Notes: a model not told the origin generated them from the sequence alone. Shown: positions 1 through 8,753, numbered from the stretch's first letter. The stretch: 47,331 nucleotides of DNA from Bacteroides faecichinchillae JCM 17102 (GCF_000614145.1 NZ_BAKK01000035.1:1-47331); one strand, 5' to 3'. Made by a program: numbers and translations.

Positions 1-619
1 AAGTAAATGTTTGTTTGCGTTGCGTGTAATATCCCGTCACAACGACATCGTCCAATGTCTGTACGTCTGCTTTCATTCGAACATTCATCACAGCACTGAC
101 AGGCAGTGACACAGTCTCCATTCCTACATAAGAAATTTGTACCATTGCATCACCGGGCACTTTGATAAGTTCAAAGTTTCCATCGATATTGGTTTGTGCT
201 CCGATAGTTGTTCCTGCTACATGGACAGACGCTCCGATAACCGGCAAACCGTCTTCGACGGAAACAACTGTTCCCTTTACTTTTTCCACAGTTTTTGCCG
301 GCTCTTTTCTTTGGGGAGTGATGTTCACAAATTGCCCGTCGATAAGAAATTTTAATGGTTTGTCGCCAATCATAAATTTCAATACCTGTTCGATGGTTTG
401 ATTCTTCACTTTTCCATCGACTGTGTATTGATTGACATCCTCATAAGCAAATAGTATCTTATATCCAGATACATTTTCGAGCCTCTTAAATGCAGAAGAC
501 AGATGCTCGTTCTTAAATTCCATCGTAATCCGCTTTTCTTTCACTTCCTGTGCTCCTACACTAAGCGAGCCCAACCAGGAAATAAAAAAGATAATGGCAA
601 GTAACCGATCTTTTTTCAT
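1..619 (-). CDS. SusC/RagA-type TonB-dependent receptor, N-terminal part (runs off left edge)
   Basis: Open from an ATG at 617-619 to the window edge, about 206 residues, so the C-terminus is missing. A signal peptide ends near VGAQE. Next comes an STN (secretin/TonB N-terminal) domain at about residues 28-100, of the kind that touches a FecR anti-sigma factor. A carboxypeptidase-regulatory-like beta domain follows (about 113-190, VKGTVVSVEDGLPVIGASV), then the start of the plug (LDDVVVTGYYTQRK). The family imports glycans or other ligands across the outer membrane with TonB energy. It lies downstream of the sigma and FecR genes on the same strand, the usual order of a transenvelope signalling unit. 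The substrate cannot be told from this part. Confidence 0.9.
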   Translation of the reverse strand, partial: MKKDRLLAIIFFISWLGSLSVGAQEVKEKRITMEFKNEHLSSAFKRLENVSGYKILFAYEDVNQYTVDGKVKNQTIEQVLKFMIGDKPLKFLIDGQFVNITPQRKEPAKTVEKVKGTVVSVEDGLPVIGASVHVAGTTIGAQTNIDGNFELIKVPGDAMVQISYVGMETVSLPVSAVMNVRMKADVQTLDDVVVTGYYTQRKQTFT

Positions 620-752
620 AACTGACTTTATTAAAATAGAATTTCATATTATCAGTTTATATACGGAGTAAAACTTCAAACGGTTACCTTTTCAAACGAA
701 TATTTTTCAGAAAGTGATATTTTTTTTTCAGAAGCGACCAAATTGTCATGCA

Positions 753-1928
753 TTAGTCTACAACTAACGTATTGCCTTCCAACCGGATATCGGCTTTTTC
801 CATTCTGTTAAGTAATGTAAGCGTATGTTCCAATCCCTGAAAACGTTCGGAAAGGAAATGTACTTTGCAGCCCATTGCCTCTGTGTTGCGAAACTCGACT
901 CCTACATTGTACCAACGCCCTATACTTTTCAGTACATCGACCAACGGAAGATTATCGAAATAAAAATACCCATCTCGCCAATACATATAGGAATGCAAAT
1001 CCACCTCTTCTACAGTCATGTTTCCATCTTCACGTATACATAAATCCTGCCCCGGTACAATAACCTTAGAACTACCGGAAGCGTCTACCTGTACACTTCC
1101 CTCGATTAATGTGACGTGAACATCCGAAGCGGAATAACTGCTAACGTTAAATTCTGTACCCAGTACACGAGTTTCCACCGTTCCTGTTTTCACAATAAAA
1201 GGGTGGTCTTTGTCTTTGGCTACTTTAAAATAGGCTTCTCCTTCAAGAGTCACTATCCGTTCTTTACGAACAAATTTTGTAGGATAAGCAAGACGACTAC
1301 CCGCATTCAAAAAGACTTCTGTACCATCGGAGAGAACAATCTTGAACATTTGCCCTCTAGGAATACTCAGAGTATGGATTTAAGTATTTACTTCTTCCTG
1401 TTCCTCGTTTTTATCAAGGTAATTAATTTCTTTCGTATGGACAGTTGCCGTTTGAGCTACCGGAGTTTTTTCTATTTCTTTCAACGAATAGGTTTCGTGT
1501 TGTTGCCCGGCATCTTCTACATCCAAGATAACTTCTTGTGGAGAAAGATCTGCTTCCAGAACTATATTAGTCGAATCAGCTACTTCAACGACAGTAGCCG
1601 AAGACGCCTCTGGTTCTCTGTCTAATAAGAAGATACCACTAATAAATAAAGCCGCTACCGCACCGATTGCTATACTCCACTCTATCACACGACGCTTCAA
1701 TATTTTGTATTGCCGTTTGCGGTGGAAATACTGCAATTCCTGATCAATATCCGGACAAGTAACCGCAGTTTCCTCTTCCAACAAGAAAGAGATATCATCT
1801 AATAGCTGACAATTTTGCAGAGATTCTCCCTGCAAAGTCTCAACGTCTTCCCTGGTCACCCTTTTAGGGTTCTCCATTACGTCTAATGCTTTCTTTTCCG
1901 ACTCACTTATTTCCATACACCTATCCAT
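753..1928 (-). pseudogene. FecR-family anti-sigma factor interrupted by an in-frame TAA
   Basis: One reading frame of 392 codons is cut at codon 183 by TAA (1380-1382). The N-terminal piece (1383-1928) has a cytoplasmic sigma-binding region, then one membrane helix at about residues 83-101 (AIGAVAALFISGIFLL). Directly after the stop, in the same frame, the reading continues as IHTLSIPRGQMFKIVLSDGT, the conserved start of the periplasmic FecR domain. A DUF4974-like C-terminal domain follows. Joined, the length fits the family. FecR proteins hold the neighbouring ECF sigma factor and pass on a signal from the TonB receptor's STN domain. The stop would split membrane anchor from sensor. It may be a real nonsense mutation or a base error; TAA makes recoding unlikely. 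Two separate genes seem less likely because the split falls inside the domain. Confidence 0.85.
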
Positions 1929-1966
1929 ACATTGTTTATTATACTACGGACACAACCTACAATCAG

Positions 1967-2473
1967 TTACCTTTCCGGCGATTCATTTTTAATTTCTTCA
2001 CGTATCACCCGAAGTGCTTTAACAATATGTTTATGGACGGAGCTTACACTAATATTCAGTTCATCGGCTACTTCTTTGTAAGACTTACGACCATTATAGC
2101 ATCTTTCCAACACATGTCTGGTCAAAGGAGTCAGCTTATCCATTGCCTTACGGATACGCATCATTCGTTCTTCCCACAACAAACGGTCTTCCGTATCCGT
2201 ATCGTCCTGAGTCATCTTAAGAACAAATTCTGCATAATCTTCCTGGGCGTTCTGCAGGCGAATATAATCAATGCAACGCGAACGAACAATGGAATAAAGA
2301 TAAGCTTTTACGGTAGCAGAGTCCATTTTTTCATAATTCCGCCAAACGTATTCAAATGCATCATGCACAATATCCCGGCTTGCTTCCGTATCTTGCAAAT
2401 AATGGTTGGCAAAGAAAAACAGCCTTGCAAACCATTCTTTAAACATACGATCAAATTCCGTTTTATCCTCCAT
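1967..2473 (-). CDS. ECF-type RNA polymerase sigma factor (FecI-like)
   Basis: 168 residues, the usual size of an ECF sigma-70 factor. Region 2 lies at about residues 8-75 (HDAFEYVWRN, then AYLYSIVRSRCIDYIR, the -10 recognition helix area). Region 4 is at about 108-160, with the helix-turn-helix SYKEVADELNISVSSVHKHI. The next genes downstream are a FecR anti-sigma and a SusC-type receptor, so this is probably the regulator of that uptake system. A TAACTTTG box lies 32 bases before the start codon. The frame is intact, but its anti-sigma partner is interrupted, which could leave the factor unregulated if that lesion is real. Confidence 0.92.
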   Translation of the reverse strand: MEDKTEFDRMFKEWFARLFFFANHYLQDTEASRDIVHDAFEYVWRNYEKMDSATVKAYLYSIVRSRCIDYIRLQNAQEDYAEFVLKMTQDDTDTEDRLLWEERMMRIRKAMDKLTPLTRHVLERCYNGRKSYKEVADELNISVSSVHKHIVKALRVIREEIKNESPER

Positions 2474-2504
2474 GAATCACTTATCTTTTTAACATATTGG
2501 GTCA

Positions 2505-2512
2505 CAAAGTTA
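2505..2512 (-). promoter_or_regulatory. Bacteroides-type -7 box upstream of the ECF sigma gene
   Basis: Reads TAACTTTG on the minus strand, matching the Bacteroides -7 consensus TAnnTTTG. It sits 32 bases before the sigma ATG. The -33 match is weak (ATTG at about 2532-2535). Confidence 0.6.
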
Positions 2513-2539
2513 GTCTTTTTTTACTAAAGGACAATCGTA

Positions 2540-2995
2540 TTATTCTCTATTCGCCAATCGATGTTCCGCCATCTGTTCGTATTTTGTTCCCGGACGACCA
2601 TAGTTAGCGTACGGATAGATAGAGATTCCACCACGAGGAGTAAAAATTCCGGTTACTTCGATATATTTAGGTCCCATCAGGCGGATCAAATCTTTCATTA
2701 TGATATTAACACAATCTTCATGAAAAGCACCATGATTACGGAAACTAAATAAATAAAGTTTCAAACTTTTGCTCTCTACCATTTTAATATCAGGGATATA
2801 AGAGATACGGATTTCCGCAAAATCCGGTTGTCCGGTGATAGGACAAAGACTGGTAAACTCCGGACAATTGAAACGTACCCAGTAATCGTTTTCAGGGTGT
2901 TTGTTATCAAACGCTTCCAACACTTCAGGAGCATAATCTTGCTTATACTCCGTTTTTCTTCCCAACAAGGAAAGTTGATCTTTCAATTCAGTCAT
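2540..2995 (-). CDS. queF: NADPH-dependent 7-cyano-7-deazaguanine (preQ0) reductase QueF
   Basis: 151 residues, the short (type I) QueF length. The family reduces the nitrile of preQ0 to the amine of preQ1, a cytoplasmic step in making the tRNA base queuosine. Seen here: the catalytic Cys51 and Asp58 in CPITGQPD, and the QueF signature ESKSLKLY at residues 74-81. The HGAFHED segment is also typical. It lies downstream of queC, which makes preQ0, and of a YhhQ-type transporter, so three steps of one pathway sit together. A 486-bp repeat-rich gap separates it from queC, so it may have its own promoter; only a weak TTTCTTTG box is visible upstream. Confidence 0.95.
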   Translation of the reverse strand: MTELKDQLSLLGRKTEYKQDYAPEVLEAFDNKHPENDYWVRFNCPEFTSLCPITGQPDFAEIRISYIPDIKMVESKSLKLYLFSFRNHGAFHEDCVNIIMKDLIRLMGPKYIEVTGIFTPRGGISIYPYANYGRPGTKYEQMAEHRLANRE

Positions 2996-3044
2996 TTCTT
3001 CACTTTAATTTTGATCCCTACACAAAGAAAAAACTCATTTTCCT

Positions 3045-3144
3045 CTATCACCTATCACCAAAGTTCTACAACCGTTTATTCATCGTACTTTGAGAGGTGA
3101 TAGATGATATTTTAACCTATCACCCGATCTATCACCTATCACCG
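3045..3144. repeat. CTATCACC / GGTGATAG repeat cluster
   Basis: TATCACC occurs as a tandem pair at about 3045-3059, once near 3118-3124 and as a tandem pair at 3130-3144. The inverted form GGTGATAG lies at 3096-3103. The copies can pair with one another. No function is known to me. Confidence 0.6.
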
Positions 3145-3231
3145 GAATTTATGCGGTACACGAACCATTAGTTTCGCACTAAATCCGAAAACAACCGTTA
3201 CTTTCTTGCCTAACATACGCTCAAGCCAAGA

Positions 3232-3359
3232 GTTTCAAGCCTTGAAACAATGTGTTTCAACCATTGAAACTAAGTGTTTCAAGCGTTGGAACCTATAGTT
3301 TCACCTTATTGAAACTAAGTATTCACCTATTGAAACAGTTAGTTTCACGCCTTTGAAGC
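3232..3359. repeat. Six-unit array of GTTTCA-n-TGAAAC palindromes with 22-bp period
   Basis: Units of 16-18 bp start at 3232, 3254, 3276, 3298, 3321 and 3342, each separated by exactly 5 bp. Unit 1 is GTTTCAAGCCTTGAAAC. Units 1-4 are near-perfect palindromes of the form GTTTCA..TGAAAC; units 5 and 6 are degenerate at one end. The 22-bp period is about two helical turns. The 5-bp spacers are far too short for CRISPR. It could be a protein-binding array or a series of small RNA hairpins in the queC-queF transcript. Confidence 0.8.
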
Positions 3360-3464
3360 TAATTAGTATCTATAGATTCCGAACAATACATCAACAGAAA
3401 AACAGACATCATCCTAGTTTCGATGACAATAAAGTGACAAATAACAATAAAAAATGCGTTTTAA

Positions 3465-3480
3465 CTCTCTATATAGAGAG
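3465..3480 (-). terminator. Perfect 16-bp palindrome just after queC (possible weak terminator)
   Basis: CTCTCTATATAGAGAG starts one base beyond the queC stop. It can form a small hairpin, but it has no strong T tract behind it (TTAAAACG), so terminator function is uncertain. Confidence 0.35.
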
Positions 3481-3481
3481 A

Positions 3482-4141
3482 TTATTGATTCTTACTCTTT
3501 AAAAACTTTTCCAATCCCTCCTGACGTAATTTACAAGCCGGACAATGTCCACAACCGTCTCCGGGGATACCATTATAACACGTCAATGTCTCCTTACGAA
3601 TCACATCCAACACTCCCAATTGATCTGCTAAAGCCCATGTTTCCGCTTTATCAATCCACATCAACGGAGTATGAATCACGAATTGTTCATCCATCGCCAG
3701 ATTCAGAGTAACATTAAGAGACTTGATAAACGCATCCCGGCAATCAGGATAACCGCTGAAATCTGTCTGGGAAACTCCGGTAACCAGGTGGTTTATTCCC
3801 CTTTCTCGAGCATAGACTGCTGCAATGCTCAGAAAGAACAGGTTACGTCCCGGCACAAATGTGTTCGGAACACTATCCGCAGGTTTTTCCTGATCCATTA
3901 CCATAGTAGTATCTGTCAGAGAGTTATGTCCCAACTTTCCGATAAAGGATACATCCATCACATCGAATTCTACTTCTGCTTTCCGGGCTATTTCGCGTGC
4001 CAGCTCCACTTCTTTTTCGTGTTTCTGACCATATAGAAAGCTCAGTGCATATACTTTCTTGAAATTACGTTTTGCCCAAAACAGGCAAGTGGTTGAGTCC
4101 TGCCCTCCGCTGAACACAACTAATACACGATCTCTGTTCAT
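3482..4141 (-). CDS. queC: 7-cyano-7-deazaguanine (preQ0) synthase QueC
   Basis: 219 residues, normal family length. QueC converts 7-carboxy-7-deazaguanine to preQ0 with ATP and ammonia, in the cytoplasm. Seen here: the PP-loop ATP-binding motif SGGQDSTT at residues 11-18, the conserved [14 protein letters not shown] segment, and four C-terminal zinc-site cysteines (188, 197, 200, 203; [12 protein letters not shown]). The transporter gene lies 76 bp upstream on the same strand and queF downstream, so one queuosine transcript is likely. The queD and queE genes are not in the window. Confidence 0.96.
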   Translation of the reverse strand: MNRDRVLVVFSGGQDSTTCLFWAKRNFKKVYALSFLYGQKHEKEVELAREIARKAEVEFDVMDVSFIGKLGHNSLTDTTMVMDQEKPADSVPNTFVPGRNLFFLSIAAVYARERGINHLVTGVSQTDFSGYPDCRDAFIKSLNVTLNLAMDEQFVIHTPLMWIDKAETWALADQLGVLDVIRKETLTCYNGIPGDGCGHCPACKLRQEGLEKFLKSKNQ

Positions 4142-4217
4142 GATGAGTACTAATGTTTTTATTATTTTATGGCGATGATATACTAATACTCATAAATAAC
4201 CACAATGGCTAGTTATG

Positions 4218-4898
4218 CTAAATATCTTTGACTTTCAATACGTTGTAAGAGATATTGGTATCGTAAACGTCGCTGCCATCTATTTTCTTGATCAGTTTGA
4301 CCACGCGAATCGTTACAGGAAGAATAATAACTTCATACATAGATTTCAGGACAATCTGAAGTCCCATCATCAGAAGCAATTCTTTCCAGGCAATAATACC
4401 TCCGAAAGCAACCGGAAAGAAGATTAGAGAATCAGCAGTTTCTCCTACAATAGTTGATAGAATAGCACGCACCGAGAAGTTACGTCCCTGACTAGCTACT
4501 TTCATTTTACTCATCACATACGCATTGAGGAATGAACCGACAAGGAAAGCAATCAAACTGGCAACAACAATACGTGGTGCCATACCGAATACAAAGTTGA
4601 AGTGTTCTTCTCCTTCCCAGAAAGGTGCAGCAGGCAGAGATACAGCTATCAGTCCGAGAGCCACCACAAAGAAATTCATGGCAAAGCCACTCCAGATGAT
4701 AAGACGTGCCTTCTTGAATCCCCAGACTTCGGCAATACAATCATTAATAATATAAGAAATGGGAAAAACCAACAACCCGGCAGTAACCGTCAAGCCACCT
4801 ACCTGAATCACTTTTGTTTCAAGAAGATTAGCTGCTATAAGACATACATTGAAGAGAATGCCAAGCAGCATAAAAGGTACAGATACTTTTTCTTTCAT
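4218..4898 (-). CDS. yhhQ: Queuosine precursor transporter, YhhQ/VUT family
   Basis: 226 residues, mostly hydrophobic, with about six membrane segments. Family features seen are an early FPISYIINDCIAEVWGFKKAR segment and a later ETADSLIFFPVAF segment, both typical of YhhQ/QPTR proteins. These inner-membrane proteins import preQ0, preQ1 or other queuine-like bases. It is the first gene of the yhhQ-queC-queF set. Having both import and synthesis genes suggests flexible queuosine supply. Directly before the ATG lies a candidate preQ1-I-like riboswitch, with a TATCTTTG promoter box further upstream. Confidence 0.93.
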   Translation of the reverse strand: MKEKVSVPFMLLGILFNVCLIAANLLETKVIQVGGLTVTAGLLVFPISYIINDCIAEVWGFKKARLIIWSGFAMNFFVVALGLIAVSLPAAPFWEGEEHFNFVFGMAPRIVVASLIAFLVGSFLNAYVMSKMKVASQGRNFSVRAILSTIVGETADSLIFFPVAFGGIIAWKELLLMMGLQIVLKSMYEVIILPVTIRVVKLIKKIDGSDVYDTNISYNVLKVKDI

Positions 4899-4934
4899 AA
4901 TTCCTGTTTTTTACGTGGTGTTCTAGAATACACG
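4899..4934 (-). promoter_or_regulatory. Candidate preQ1-I-like riboswitch in the yhhQ leader
   Basis: On the minus strand, stem CGTG (4931-4934) pairs with CACG (4914-4917). The loop is UAUUCUAGAACAC and the tail is UAAAAAACAGGAAUU, running directly into the AUG. I recall class I preQ1 aptamers as a short stem, a loop with UUCUAG..ACAC and an A-rich AAAAAAC tail; this fits closely. The loop AUUCU can also pair with GGAAU of the tail, which would make the pseudoknot and hide the translation start. The downstream genes transport and make preQ1 precursors. Alternative: an operator, since GTGTTCTAGAA-TACAC is also a near-perfect palindrome. Confidence 0.6.
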
Positions 4935-4979
4935 ACCGCTATTCACGGCATCATACATCTTTAAATTCGCTTCGGGCAG

Positions 4980-4987
4980 CAAAGATA
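4980..4987 (-). promoter_or_regulatory. -7 box for the yhhQ-queC transcript
   Basis: TATCTTTG on the minus strand, matching TAnnTTTG. It would give a leader of roughly 75 nt that contains the candidate riboswitch. No clear TTTG box is seen at -33. Confidence 0.6.
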
Positions 4988-5261
4988 AGAAATATTTCTC
5001 TTATTTTACTCCTTCTTAAAAGTATCTTTCTTCATCATATATTATGGTTAATGATTTACTGATTAACAAGCGGTTATAAAAAAAGTTATTCAGATCAAGT
5101 TCTTTTCTACTACAAGTAATAAGATACTAAACAGATTTATTTTACAAACTCTGTATCTCGGAAGAACGTTAAAAAAGCCTCCCCGTCATTGTTCATCAAT
5201 CTGACAGGAAGGCTCATCACTTTGACCTTAAACTACATAATTATCATAGAGACACGTTATA
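4988..5261. other. Intergenic DNA between the yhhQ promoter and the next sigma gene
   Basis: AT-rich, without a credible gene. The only clear element is the terminator at 5171-5214. Confidence 0.6.
5171..5214 (-). terminator. Rho-independent terminator of the ECF sigma gene
   Basis: On the minus strand AGCCTTCCTGTCA pairs with TGACGGGGAGGCT across a 13-nt loop (5176-5214, two internal mismatches), followed by TTTTTT at 5171-5176. It lies 48 bp past the stop of the gene at 5262. Confidence 0.8.
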
Positions 5262-5777
5262 TCATGAAAAATCTTTCAATTCTTCTTTCAATCGTTTACG
5301 TATAAAGAAAAGACGACTCTTTACAGTTCCCATTGGCAACCCTAATTTCTCTGCAATTTCCCGATACTTAAAACCAGCAACAAACATTTGGAAAGGTATT
5401 TTCATATCCTCCGGAATAGAATGAATGACACGATACAATTGTTTCATGTCATAAGCCGATTCAAAACGGTCGGCATCCTCATCTTCTATCAGGTTTTGCT
5501 GATTGATGGAGTAATTATCATCGATAATATTCATCTCACGAGCTGCACGACGATAGTTGTTAACGAAAATATTCCGCATAATAGTGTACATCCACCCTTT
5601 CAAATTCTTTGCATGAATAAATTTCTCATGATTGTCTAACGCCTGCAACACACAGTCTTGTACCAAATCATTAGCAGAATCGCGGTTAGCCGTCAATTTG
5701 TATGCAAAACGATGCAAATCCGATTCCATCGCTAATATTCCTTGTGTAAAATCTCTTTTTTCCATCGTCGTATTCAA
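5262..5777 (-). CDS. ECF-type RNA polymerase sigma factor
   Basis: 171 residues. Region 2 at about residues 20-85 includes DSANDLVQDCVLQALDN and GWMYTIMRNIFVNNYRR. Region 4 at about 110-165 includes YREIAEKLGLPMGTVKSRLFFIRKRL, a typical helix-turn-helix. It is more like stress-type (RpoE-like) ECF factors than the FecI type at 1967. No anti-sigma gene adjoins it: it ends in its own terminator and the next gene is divergent. A second ATG at codon 5 (MEKRDF) could be the true start. Upstream, AGATCTTTG is a poor match to a -7 box. Its regulon cannot be inferred from here. Confidence 0.92.
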   Translation of the reverse strand: MNTTMEKRDFTQGILAMESDLHRFAYKLTANRDSANDLVQDCVLQALDNHEKFIHAKNLKGWMYTIMRNIFVNNYRRAAREMNIIDDNYSINQQNLIEDEDADRFESAYDMKQLYRVIHSIPEDMKIPFQMFVAGFKYREIAEKLGLPMGTVKSRLFFIRKRLKEELKDFS

Positions 5778-5928
5778 TTTATCTAATTAGTACGGTACAA
5801 AGATCTGCTTTTTTAGAACGAATATAAATAGCAATTCTTCCAATAAGTTTGGCAATTTTTCCTTCACCCCTCTCAACCATTTCTTTCTTGAGTTGTTGTT
5901 TGGGCATTCACCTAAAACTTAACTGATA

Positions 5929-7217
5929 ATGAAAACAAGCTTTAAGATGGTAGCGATGCTACTCGGGGTAAGCATTTTCCCCTTGTGCGCTCAAGCACAA
6001 AAAAAAGTAATTATAGAAGACCAGGAACCTAATTCCATCATGTTTGTCTCACGAGACAAGGCAGGAGATGAGATCATCCGGATCATGAACGACCGGCAAC
6101 AGTTTCGTTTTCAGGACCCGAACGCTCCTCGTTTTCTATTGACCGATCAAAAAGGAAAATTTGCTCTGGGTATCGGTGGTTATGTACGTGCTACTGCTGA
6201 ATATGACTTCGGCGGCATAGTAAACGACGTGGATTTCTATCCGGCATTGATTCCCCAAAAAGGTAATGGTAATTTTGCGAAGAATCAATTCCAGATGGAT
6301 ATCAGTACTTCCACCCTCTTCTTAAAGTTAGTTGGACATACCAAACGTCTCGGTGATTTTGTGATATATACCGCCGGAAACTTTCGTGGTGACGGAAAAA
6401 CATTTGAATTGCAAAATGCTTATGCGCAATTCCTCGGATTCACCATCGGATATAATTATGGTACATTCATGGATCTTTCTGCCCTCCCGCCTACGATCGA
6501 CTTTGCCGGTCCTAACGGTTCTGCCTTCTACCGTACAACCCAATTAAGCTATATGTACAGTAAACTAAAAAACTGGAAACTTGGTGTTGCTGTAGAAATG
6601 CCTTCTGTAGATGGTACTACCAACAATGACGTTTCCGTCAGTACGCAGCGAATGCCGGATTTTGCCGCTTCTGCACAGTACAACTGGAATAATAATGGTC
6701 ACATCAAACTGGCAGCTATTGTTCGCAGTATGACTTATTCAAGCGCAGTGCATAATAAAGCTTTTTCCACTACCGGATTCGGTTTGCAAGCTTCCAGTAC
6801 ATTCAATATCACTAAAAAATGGCAAGTATACGGACAGTTTAATTATGGCAAAGGAATCGGCTCATATCTGAACGACCTTAGTAACTTGAATGTAGACATC
6901 GTTCCGGATCCGGAAAATGAAGGTAAAATGCAAGTTCTCCCGATGTTGGTTGGTATGCAGGTTTACAGTATAACATTACTCCGAATGTGTTTGTATCCGG
7001 AACATATAGTTTGTCCAGACTTTATTCCGAACATAATTATCCAAGCTCCAACCCGGAATCCTATCGTAAAGGACAATACCTCGTTGCTAATGCATTCTGG
7101 AATGTCAGCAGTAATTTGCAAGTAGGTGTAGAATACTTGAGAGGATGGCGCACTGACTTTAATACTTCCACCCGTCATGCGAATCGGTTGAATGCGTTGG
7201 TACAGTATTCTTTCTAA
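5929..7217 (+). pseudogene. DcaP-like outer-membrane porin with a frameshift near 6946
   Basis: The first frame reads 5929 to about 6946 and begins with a signal peptide cut after PLCAQA. A beta-barrel follows: alternating strands, GIGGYVRATAEYDFGG, and QFQMDISTSTLFLKLVG. From 6948 the next frame continues as GWYAGLQYNITPNVFVSGTY and ends at 7217 in the C-terminal phenylalanine typical of barrels (LNALVQYSF). One base appears missing near 6946-6948; restored, the protein is about 429 residues. Such porins let small anionic or peptide-like solutes through the outer membrane; the substrate here is unknown. A hairpin at 7310-7343 ends the transcript. The unshifted frame would run on to 7125 with unrelated sequence. 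The cause is either real decay or a base-calling error. Confidence 0.85.
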
Positions 7218-7309
7218 TCCAACTTGAATTCGATTGGAGTACTTGGGAGCTATATCAAGCTTTCAACCCGAAAGTATTATATCAAATTTACATGATATTA
7301 AATATTAAT

Positions 7310-7343
7310 GAAGCCGTCTCAAGACAATGTCCGAGACGGCTTC
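7310..7343 (+). terminator. Hairpin terminator after the porin gene
   Basis: GAAGCCGTCTC pairs perfectly with GAGACGGCTTC across a 12-nt loop. The T-rich tail is modest (TTCCTATT). It lies between two convergent genes and may serve both. Confidence 0.7.
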
Positions 7344-7372
7344 TTCCTATTATGAAAGGTGGGACTATGAAA

Positions 7373-8725
7373 TCAAAATCTGTAATCTATACTTACACCA
7401 AATACCTTATTAGTACGGCTATATACATTCGTGCCACTCAACCCTATATTGTTATAATTCTTAGAGGTCTTCGTGTAATCGTCATAGTTAGTCCACATGT
7501 ACCCCACGTTTAAAGCAGCTCTTTCACTCAACTTCAATTTTGCTCCAAAACCCAAAGTATAAGAGTCACAAGAGAAACTGGTATCGCTTTGAAAGTTATC
7601 GGACAATCCGTAATCAGTAATCTGACCACCACAACTCAACGTCAGGTATTTAGTAACATCCCATTCAATACCGGCAAGATACTCATTAGTTCCCTTGGTC
7701 AAGAATTTCTGCTTACCATCCGCCATACCTGCTTTCTTATCATCATAGAAGTGATATTCTACTGATGCACGCAATGTCGGAATGAACTCATAAGCCACTG
7801 CTACCGAAAGCATAGAAGGTATATCATTCGGAGTATTCACACCATGCCTAAAGGCAGCTAGTGCACCATCAGCAGCGGTATTCTGTTTCGTATTGTTCTC
7901 AATATTTAAATTCGTTTTAAACTCATACTTCGCGCCAATATTGAACTTACCAAACTTAGCATCAACACCGATAACCGGAGTTAATCCCCAACCCGTTTGG
8001 TCGCAGTCCAGTTCCAGAGGATCCATTAGTTGCGCACCACCTAAAGCCTCTTTCAAATTAGCTCGCAGAAAGCCTTTATAACCACCCGTAAAGTAGTTCA
8101 TACGCCCACCACCAAATGCAGAAAGCCATTCATTGATTCTGTAGGTCAAGCCCAATTGCACAGAATAAATATATTGTTTGCCATCCATAGCACTGTTGAT
8201 GTTGTACATATCAGGAGTCACAATCTTGCCTTCTTTCTTCAAAGCTGTTTGGAAGATACCTGCCATAGCCAACGATTCGAACATAGGCAGACCATCGTCA
8301 AACGAAGCTTTTCCTCCTCCGGCAGTAATCGCAAAGAAACCGGAGATTGTCCAATCACCTTTTTTATAAGCAGCAAACAAACTGGGAATAACCGGAGCAG
8401 CAGCTTTCCCTTTATAATACTTATTGAACGGTTGGTCGGAAACAATAGGATTCGTTCCATCATAACCGCTAAAAGTGAAAAAACTAGCATCAATATTTCT
8501 TGTTTGGAAAGCACTTTGAATACTCAAACCCATATGAAAACCATCATTCGGCAAGAATGCCAAACCGGCAGGATTAGACAAAGCAGCGTCTATTTCGGTA
8601 GTAGCACCACGAGATAACATACGAAGAAATGCAGCGTGTTGATTTGTATTTGTCAGGATCCCCCCGGCAAAAGTTGAAATTGAAACGATTAGCATCACAA
8701 TGCTAACCAAAGAAATTTTTCTCAT
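7373..8725 (-). CDS. Outer-membrane transport protein of the OmpP1/FadL family
   Basis: 450 residues. A signal peptide of about 20 residues (LVSIVMLIVSISTFAGG) is followed by the FadL-type N-terminus with GATTEIDAALSNPAGLAFLP; the NPAG motif is a family hallmark. The rest alternates as a beta-barrel and ends in VFGVSIDYRF, with the terminal aromatic residue used for barrel insertion. Family members pass long-chain fatty acids or other hydrophobic compounds through the outer membrane. The gene stands alone, convergent with the porin gene. A TACCTTTG -7 box lies 28 bases upstream of the start, with a palindrome around its -33 position (8772-8794). Confidence 0.93.
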   Translation of the reverse strand: MRKISLVSIVMLIVSISTFAGGILTNTNQHAAFLRMLSRGATTEIDAALSNPAGLAFLPNDGFHMGLSIQSAFQTRNIDASFFTFSGYDGTNPIVSDQPFNKYYKGKAAAPVIPSLFAAYKKGDWTISGFFAITAGGGKASFDDGLPMFESLAMAGIFQTALKKEGKIVTPDMYNINSAMDGKQYIYSVQLGLTYRINEWLSAFGGGRMNYFTGGYKGFLRANLKEALGGAQLMDPLELDCDQTGWGLTPVIGVDAKFGKFNIGAKYEFKTNLNIENNTKQNTAADGALAAFRHGVNTPNDIPSMLSVAVAYEFIPTLRASVEYHFYDDKKAGMADGKQKFLTKGTNEYLAGIEWDVTKYLTLSCGGQITDYGLSDNFQSDTSFSCDSYTLGFGAKLKLSERAALNVGYMWTNYDDYTKTSKNYNNIGLSGTNVYSRTNKVFGVSIDYRF

Positions 8726-8753
8726 CTAAATCTTTTTTAAGTTATTTTGGGCG

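Larger units (their letters stand above)
2996..3481. other. 486-bp intergenic region between queC and queF, rich in short repeats
   Basis: No credible gene. From left to right it holds CTATCACC/GGTGATAG motifs (3045-3144), a six-unit palindrome array (3232-3359) and a 16-bp perfect palindrome directly after the queC stop (3465-3480). Confidence 0.7.

Noticed and set aside
137..401. Plus-strand open frames opposite the TonB receptor gene
   Set aside because: They are the reverse side of a clear STN/plug coding region.
1380..1382. Recoded stop (selenocysteine or similar) in the FecR gene
   Set aside because: The codon is TAA, no known insertion element is seen, and the family has no Cys or special residue here.
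3232..3359. CRISPR-like array
   Set aside because: Units are palindromic, spacers are only 5 bp and there are no cas genes.
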